DNA from: Butyricimonas synergistica DSM 23225
Lineage (GTDB): Bacteria > Bacteroidota > Bacteroidia > Bacteroidales > Marinifilaceae
Length of the DNA stretch: 64,000 nt
Direction: 5' to 3'
Assembly (NCBI RefSeq): GCF_000379665.1
Contig: NZ_KB903361.1
Location: forward strand, 1-64,000
This document shows, in pieces, positions 60,260-64,000 of this stretch; within the stretch, counting starts at the first letter, position 1, and every line of letters starts with the position of its first letter. The notes beneath the pieces are model-generated. The model ran no database searches. It was not told the DNA's origin and worked only from the letters and a program-made list of their open reading frames with translations. A program made the translations under genes and the position numbers.

Positions 60260-61351
60260 TTATATTTCAACTCGTCTATACGTCCAAAGATTTTTTATGA
60301 ACATTTGTTCGAACAACGGCTGATTAGCTGGAGAAATAAACCACCCGGAGCGCAACACACCATCCATTTCCACGAAAATATAGCGCGGAAGAGAATCTAT
60401 CACGTAATCTTTCACGAAAGTGCTTTTCGTCTTGTCACAAAACAAGTTTATCATCCATTCCGTTTGCTTTTTCTCCGCCAATATTTTTCTCCATTTATCC
60501 ATATCTTCACTTGTACCCACGGCAATATTCACGAACTCGATATCGGCTTTACCCCATTTTCCACCCGCTTTTCTCGCCTCGGCAAACGTATCCAACTCAT
60601 CGGCACCGTTCACGCTATCCAACGCCCACACGCAAATAAACACATATTTTTCCTGAAAATCCGTCAAACGAAACATATTCCCTTTATCGTCCGGCAACAC
60701 GATTTCACGCGCACGCGCATTCTCTTGGACAGACTCGTACAACTTTTCCAATTCATTCACCCGCTCCACTATTTCCCGGTCTTTTATACAACATCTGAAA
60801 ACCTCAAATACAGACCTCATTTTTTTATTCATCCCGTTCACTTGCAACTCCCGCTCCAACAACCCGAACGCGTAAATCCGACGTACTTTTTCACTCTTGA
60901 TGCCGTACAAGCACTCCTTCATACGCTCATAACTTGTAGCATTCTTATTCACCCGGAAATACCAATCCAGCACCTCTTTCAACTCCTCCGGCGACAACAA
61001 CTCCAACTCGGGGACATCCGGGTCCGTGCTCAATTGACAAGGACGCAATTTTTTCAAATCTGCCGGTCGTCCACCTATAGCTTTCCAATATTGATAAATA
61101 TTTTCCCGCTGATACGTATGCCACAACAACGTGGCCCGCCCTCTCTCTTGAGCGTCGTCAATCGCACTCACAAGTTGGTTCGCCCGGGCGTCCATCGCTT
61201 GCAATGCCTGCATATAGCCGTCTATCGAAAGCGAACCATCCACGTTCTCGTAAATCTTCTTTATTTCCGGGTAAGACGTTTGGGCATATAACTCCCCTTG
61301 TAGCAACACAAAACACGCTACGATACAGCATACTACACTTCTCATACTCAT
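60260..61351 (-). CDS. exported thioredoxin-fold protein lacking CXXC
   Basis: 363 residues with a signal peptide (VVCCIVACFVLLQGELYA). The first 200 residues are helical. The C-terminal domain (about 220-350) is thioredoxin-like: NMFRLTDFQEKYVFICVWAL takes the place of the usual FWASWCGPC strand but has no active-site cysteines, and SLPRYIFVEMDGVLRSGW is the cis-Pro region. The paralogue at 62424-63413 is similar throughout. A non-redox partner role for the adjacent TlpA-type proteins is inferred. Its start overlaps the preceding stop by one base (TAATG). Confidence 0.75.
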   Translation of the reverse strand: MSMRSVVCCIVACFVLLQGELYAQTSYPEIKKIYENVDGSLSIDGYMQALQAMDARANQLVSAIDDAQERGRATLLWHTYQRENIYQYWKAIGGRPADLKKLRPCQLSTDPDVPELELLSPEELKEVLDWYFRVNKNATSYERMKECLYGIKSEKVRRIYAFGLLERELQVNGMNKKMRSVFEVFRCCIKDREIVERVNELEKLYESVQENARAREIVLPDDKGNMFRLTDFQEKYVFICVWALDSVNGADELDTFAEARKAGGKWGKADIEFVNIAVGTSEDMDKWRKILAEKKQTEWMINLFCDKTKSTFVKDYVIDSLPRYIFVEMDGVLRSGWFISPANQPLFEQMFIKNLWTYRRVEI

Positions 61352-62411
61352 TATTTTAACATCTCCAACAATTTATTCCGCAAAACTTCCCGACGCAAAG
61401 ATTTCCCTGCGACAGTTCCATCTTTATCCAATACCACGATAAAAGGAATTCTTTTAATATCCAATGCTCTACATATTCCTTGCTCCTGACTAAACCCATA
61501 ACGGTTACGAACGCTTAACCACTCCAACTTCTCTGCCGCGTTAGCACGCGCCCAAGCCTTCGGCGAATTATCCAACGACACACTCACGAACTTCACGCCT
61601 TTCCCTTCCAATTCCTTATGCAACGTCTTCAAATATTGCATCTCCTCCCGACAAGGCCCACACCAAGACGCCCAAAAATCAATCACCCACACGCTCCCGC
61701 TCCAATCCTTCAACGTCAAGGAATCTCCTTCTATCGAATACACCTCTATTTCGGGAAACTTTCTCCCGTTAGCCACACCTTCCACCTGATCCAATTTCCG
61801 TTTCAGCTCCTTGCCTATCTCCAATTGTTTCACTCTCTCCGACAACAAGTTGTACATCTTTATCCCCTTATCGTAATCATTCTTCATCTCCTCCAATGCG
61901 ATACGGGCAGAAGCGATATTATCCGGATTCTCCTCGATAAAACTACAAGTTACCTTAAACCTCAATTGCTGAATCTTATCTTGAGCTGTAAACGAAAATA
62001 CCTCTTCCTCTCCAACATTCTTTTCCGACATCTCACTTACCTTCTCTCCAACCTCCATTTCATATCTCTTGAAGCAGTCTTGGGCGGGGGATCCTTTCAG
62101 ATTCTTCAAAAAAGCTCCTTCAAGAAATTCTGCAACCAACTCTTGACCGTCAACAGCACCGTCATTCTCTTATCATTCACCTGCAATACATAACATCCCG
62201 GTTCCTCCAACTCTCCCTTCAAAGTGAATTCATAATTATCTAAATCCGCGGAAGCCAAAACACGTGATTCGGTATCATTCGTGCGAATAAACACCGTACC
62301 ATACTTCATACCCGGCACACGCCCTTTCATAGTAAAACGATATCCCCCGGCTTCAGAGCATCCCCACACGCAATACAACCATATAGCTATTATCACTAAT
62401 CTCATAATCAA
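61351..62411 (-). pseudogene. TlpA-type thioredoxin lipoprotein, split by a frameshift
   Basis: Two overlapping frames make one protein. Frame 1 (62411-62106, 101 residues) has a lipobox (VWGC) and a DUF4369-like beta domain (VFIRTNDTESRV, CYVLQVNDKRM). Frame 2 (61351 to about 62160) continues with VDGQELVAEFLEGAFLKN, a long helical part and a thioredoxin domain with VWVIDFWASWCGPCREEM. The switch lies near 62145-62160 and needs a -1 shift; no slippery heptamer is seen. A mutation or sequence error is more likely than programmed shifting. The intact paralogue starts beyond the right edge (63420-64000). Confidence 0.8.
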
Positions 62412-62423
62412 ACAAATTCTATT

Positions 62424-63413
62424 TTACTTTAACATATCAAACAGATTCGAAGGAGCCTTATCCCCAAATTGATAAGAAAACTCAGGCATCCCCGGGGCTA
62501 CATACCAAGCATCTCTCAAGGCACCATCCTTGTTGACAAACACGTAACGAGGCACTCGGGATATACAATAATCCCGCACGAAAGAACACCTCTCCACGTC
62601 ACAGAAAAGGAAGTCTACTTTTCCCGTCTTATCAGCAACCTGTTTTCTCCAGCCATCCCGTGCGTCCGCTTTCCCCAAACAAACACAGAAATACACGAAC
62701 CGGTCGGTATTATTATATTCATCAGGCAAAGCCGTGAACCGACTTATCGCCTCATTCTCATTCATTTCCGACGAAAAGATTCCCATAAATACATGTTTAC
62801 CCTTGAAATCCGAGAGTTTCACGCTCTCCCCCTTTCGGTTTTCCAACACGAATTCGGGAGCGGCAGCCCCCGCCCGAAGCGGACGGTATTGTTCCACCAA
62901 CGCTTCCACCTCTTTCACGGTTTCCGGGGTCTTGGAACACCAGCGCACATTCTCGCAAACCTCCGCCAATTCCTTCCCGTATCCCCCTTGCTCGAAAGCA
63001 CTCCTCACGAAAGGCAACACGTAAGCATTACGCACTTTCTCGCTTTTCACGTTAAACAACACGTACGAATACTTGTTCACGTTCATTCGCACGACATTAT
63101 ACACCTTAAAATAATCCTCGATCAACTCCACCATCATCTCTTGCGGCAACAACTCCACATCCGGACTATCCAAATCAAATCCCGGGAACAAACGATCCAC
63201 CACACCCTGCAAACTATCCCGTTTCGCGCTTCCCTCTTTTTCCATTAAACGACCGACATGCGCGAAAACCTCCTTTATCTCTCTAATCCGCGTGCTCCGG
63301 GTAGTATCTTTTGGAAGAGCATCCGTCAACCGCCCCTCTTCTTGCGCGAGAAGCGAGAGTGGCATCAACCAACAAGAAACCAATAATACACAACCAATAA
63401 AATATACTCTCAT
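62424..63413 (-). CDS. exported thioredoxin-fold protein lacking CXXC, second copy
   Basis: 329 residues with a signal peptide (IGCVLLVSCWLMPLSLLAQ). It has the same plan as the protein at 60260-61351: a helical region with NVKSEKVRNAYVLPFVRSAF (compare GIKSEKVRRIYAFGLLEREL), then a thioredoxin-like domain VKLSDFKGKHVFMGIFSSEM, without CXXC, and ISRVPRYVFVNKDGALRDAW. Gene order alternates with TlpA-type genes, which shows a two-gene unit duplicated in tandem. It lies 6 nt after the partial TlpA gene and 12 nt before the frameshifted one. Confidence 0.75.
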   Translation of the reverse strand: MRVYFIGCVLLVSCWLMPLSLLAQEEGRLTDALPKDTTRSTRIREIKEVFAHVGRLMEKEGSAKRDSLQGVVDRLFPGFDLDSPDVELLPQEMMVELIEDYFKVYNVVRMNVNKYSYVLFNVKSEKVRNAYVLPFVRSAFEQGGYGKELAEVCENVRWCSKTPETVKEVEALVEQYRPLRAGAAAPEFVLENRKGESVKLSDFKGKHVFMGIFSSEMNENEAISRFTALPDEYNNTDRFVYFCVCLGKADARDGWRKQVADKTGKVDFLFCDVERCSFVRDYCISRVPRYVFVNKDGALRDAWYVAPGMPEFSYQFGDKAPSNLFDMLK

Positions 63414-63419
63414 CTCGTA

Positions 63420-64000
63420 CTATTCTTGTAACAACTCCATGATTTTCTCTTTCAAATGCCCCCTTCTCAAATTGCGGGCAACGATACGACCGTCTTTTAC
63501 CAAAACGATATAAGGTATACTATTAAATCGCAACTGACTGCAAATACCCACGTCACTCTTAAAACCGTATTTATTCCGCACGCTTTTCCAAGGGATCTGT
63601 TCCTCCGCGTTTCCCTTCTTCCAAGCCGCTACCTTATCATCCATGGAAATGCTAATCATATTCACCCCGAATTTATGTACCTCCCGGTACATCTCTTTCA
63701 GGTAAACCATTTCCTTCCGGCAAGGTCCGCACCAAGATGCCCAAAAGTCAAGTACCCATATCCCCGGGAAATGTTCTATCACTTCAGCTTCCCCCTCTTC
63801 CGTTTCCACCTCGATCGGGGGAATTTCATTCCCCAAGGCAGAAGCGGCAAATACTTGAGTTTCGGCATACAATCGTTTCCCTAACACGGACTGCTGCATT
63901 CCCGGCGAGAGCAACGCGTACATTTCCATCCCTCGCTCGTAATCCCTATCCAACATTTCCAATGCCTGGTACACCGAGAAAACACGATCGGGATACTCCT
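63420..64000 (-). CDS. TlpA-family thioredoxin, partial (start beyond window)
   Basis: The frame is open to the right edge, reading ...EYPDRVFSVYQALEMLD, so at least 193 residues are present and the N-terminus is missing. A helical region leads into a TlpA domain with IWVLDFWASWCGPCRKEMVY, ISISMDDKVAAW and the cis-Pro strand FNSIPYIVLVKDGRIV. The GTG at 63974 is internal, since the frameshifted paralogue aligns well upstream of it. It should act as a membrane-anchored thiol reductase in the periplasm, and heads the visible part of the operon toward the metalloprotease. Confidence 0.88.
   Translation of the reverse strand, partial: EYPDRVFSVYQALEMLDRDYERGMEMYALLSPGMQQSVLGKRLYAETQVFAASALGNEIPPIEVETEEGEAEVIEHFPGIWVLDFWASWCGPCRKEMVYLKEMYREVHKFGVNMISISMDDKVAAWKKGNAEEQIPWKSVRNKYGFKSDVGICSQLRFNSIPYIVLVKDGRIVARNLRRGHLKEKIMELLQE

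Noticed and set aside
62139-62170. Programmed -1 frameshift in the TlpA-type gene
   Set aside because: No X-XXY-YYZ slippery heptamer or downstream structure is visible at the switch, so mutation or sequence error is simpler.
1-64000. CRISPR arrays, insertion sequences or integrase genes
   Set aside because: No array of regularly spaced repeats, transposase or integrase frame was seen on either strand, despite several accessory-looking genes.

Overview
The window is chromosomal DNA of a gut-type Bacteroidota. SusC/SusD pairs, FecR/ECF-sigma control, STN-domain TonB receptors, S46 peptidase and promoters of the phylum-specific form TTTG-N19/21-TAnnTTTG all point there. The gene content suggests the Odoribacteraceae/Butyricimonas neighbourhood, but that genus call is an inference from style, not a measurement. 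The only rRNA is the 5' end of a 16S gene, running off the left edge on the minus strand with two tandem promoters and a boxA-like element. The only tRNA is tRNA-Phe(GAA).

Layout. 1-2000: rRNA leader and an archaeal-type AAA ATPase behind an elaborate palindromic operator. 2010-5310 (minus): a compact cassette of LytTR regulator, small ORF, DUF6266-like protein, three-TM holin-like protein, Amidase_2 and a second DUF6266-like protein. It looks like a domesticated phage lysis or cell-surface module. 5442-15058: a SusC/SusD locus with a fasciclin lipoprotein and a second lipoprotein, FecR, and an ECF sigma that is split from FecR by a PDDEXK (DUF1016/YhcG) nuclease gene. 15044-15659: decayed AbiEii-type toxin remnants with an intact antitoxin-like partner. 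15778-22280 (minus): the SUF iron-sulfur operon sufB-C-D-S-E-T followed by queG.

22509-27359: thiL, an unknown gene, an AraC regulator with an N-terminal HMA-like metal-binding domain, and a copper-type P1B ATPase whose C-terminal HMA domain has its own credible start codon. Then come an RRM RNA-binding protein, tRNA-Phe and a small NifX-like ORF. 29170-41924 is an accessory stretch: zinc alcohol dehydrogenase, AbiH phage-defence protein, PAS-LuxR regulator, HelD-like helicase, YbaK, GNAT-YoaP, MATE pump, AraC plus VOC protein, a second copy of the small NifX-like ORF, a secreted tyrosine phosphatase and a 5'-nucleotidase lipoprotein.

42289-45690: two exported TldD/TldE-like proteins, the first with an intact HExxxH motif and the second without it. 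45833-57273: an ECF sigma, a Spy/CpxP-like membrane-anchored protein with a Cys-rich tail and a 95-residue single-TM protein. These resemble in size and topology the CnrH/CnrX/CnrY metal-sensing set. They precede a TonB receptor, a DUF4876 lipoprotein, a DUF6850 barrel, a NapH-like 4Fe-4S membrane protein and an S46 dipeptidyl peptidase. This putative metal-responsive uptake/redox operon is the strongest candidate for an undescribed system. A structured small RNA follows at about 57297-57443. 57529-64000 (minus): a tandem duplication of TlpA-type thioredoxin plus CXXC-less thioredoxin-fold proteins, one copy frameshifted, leading into a large secreted zinc metalloprotease.
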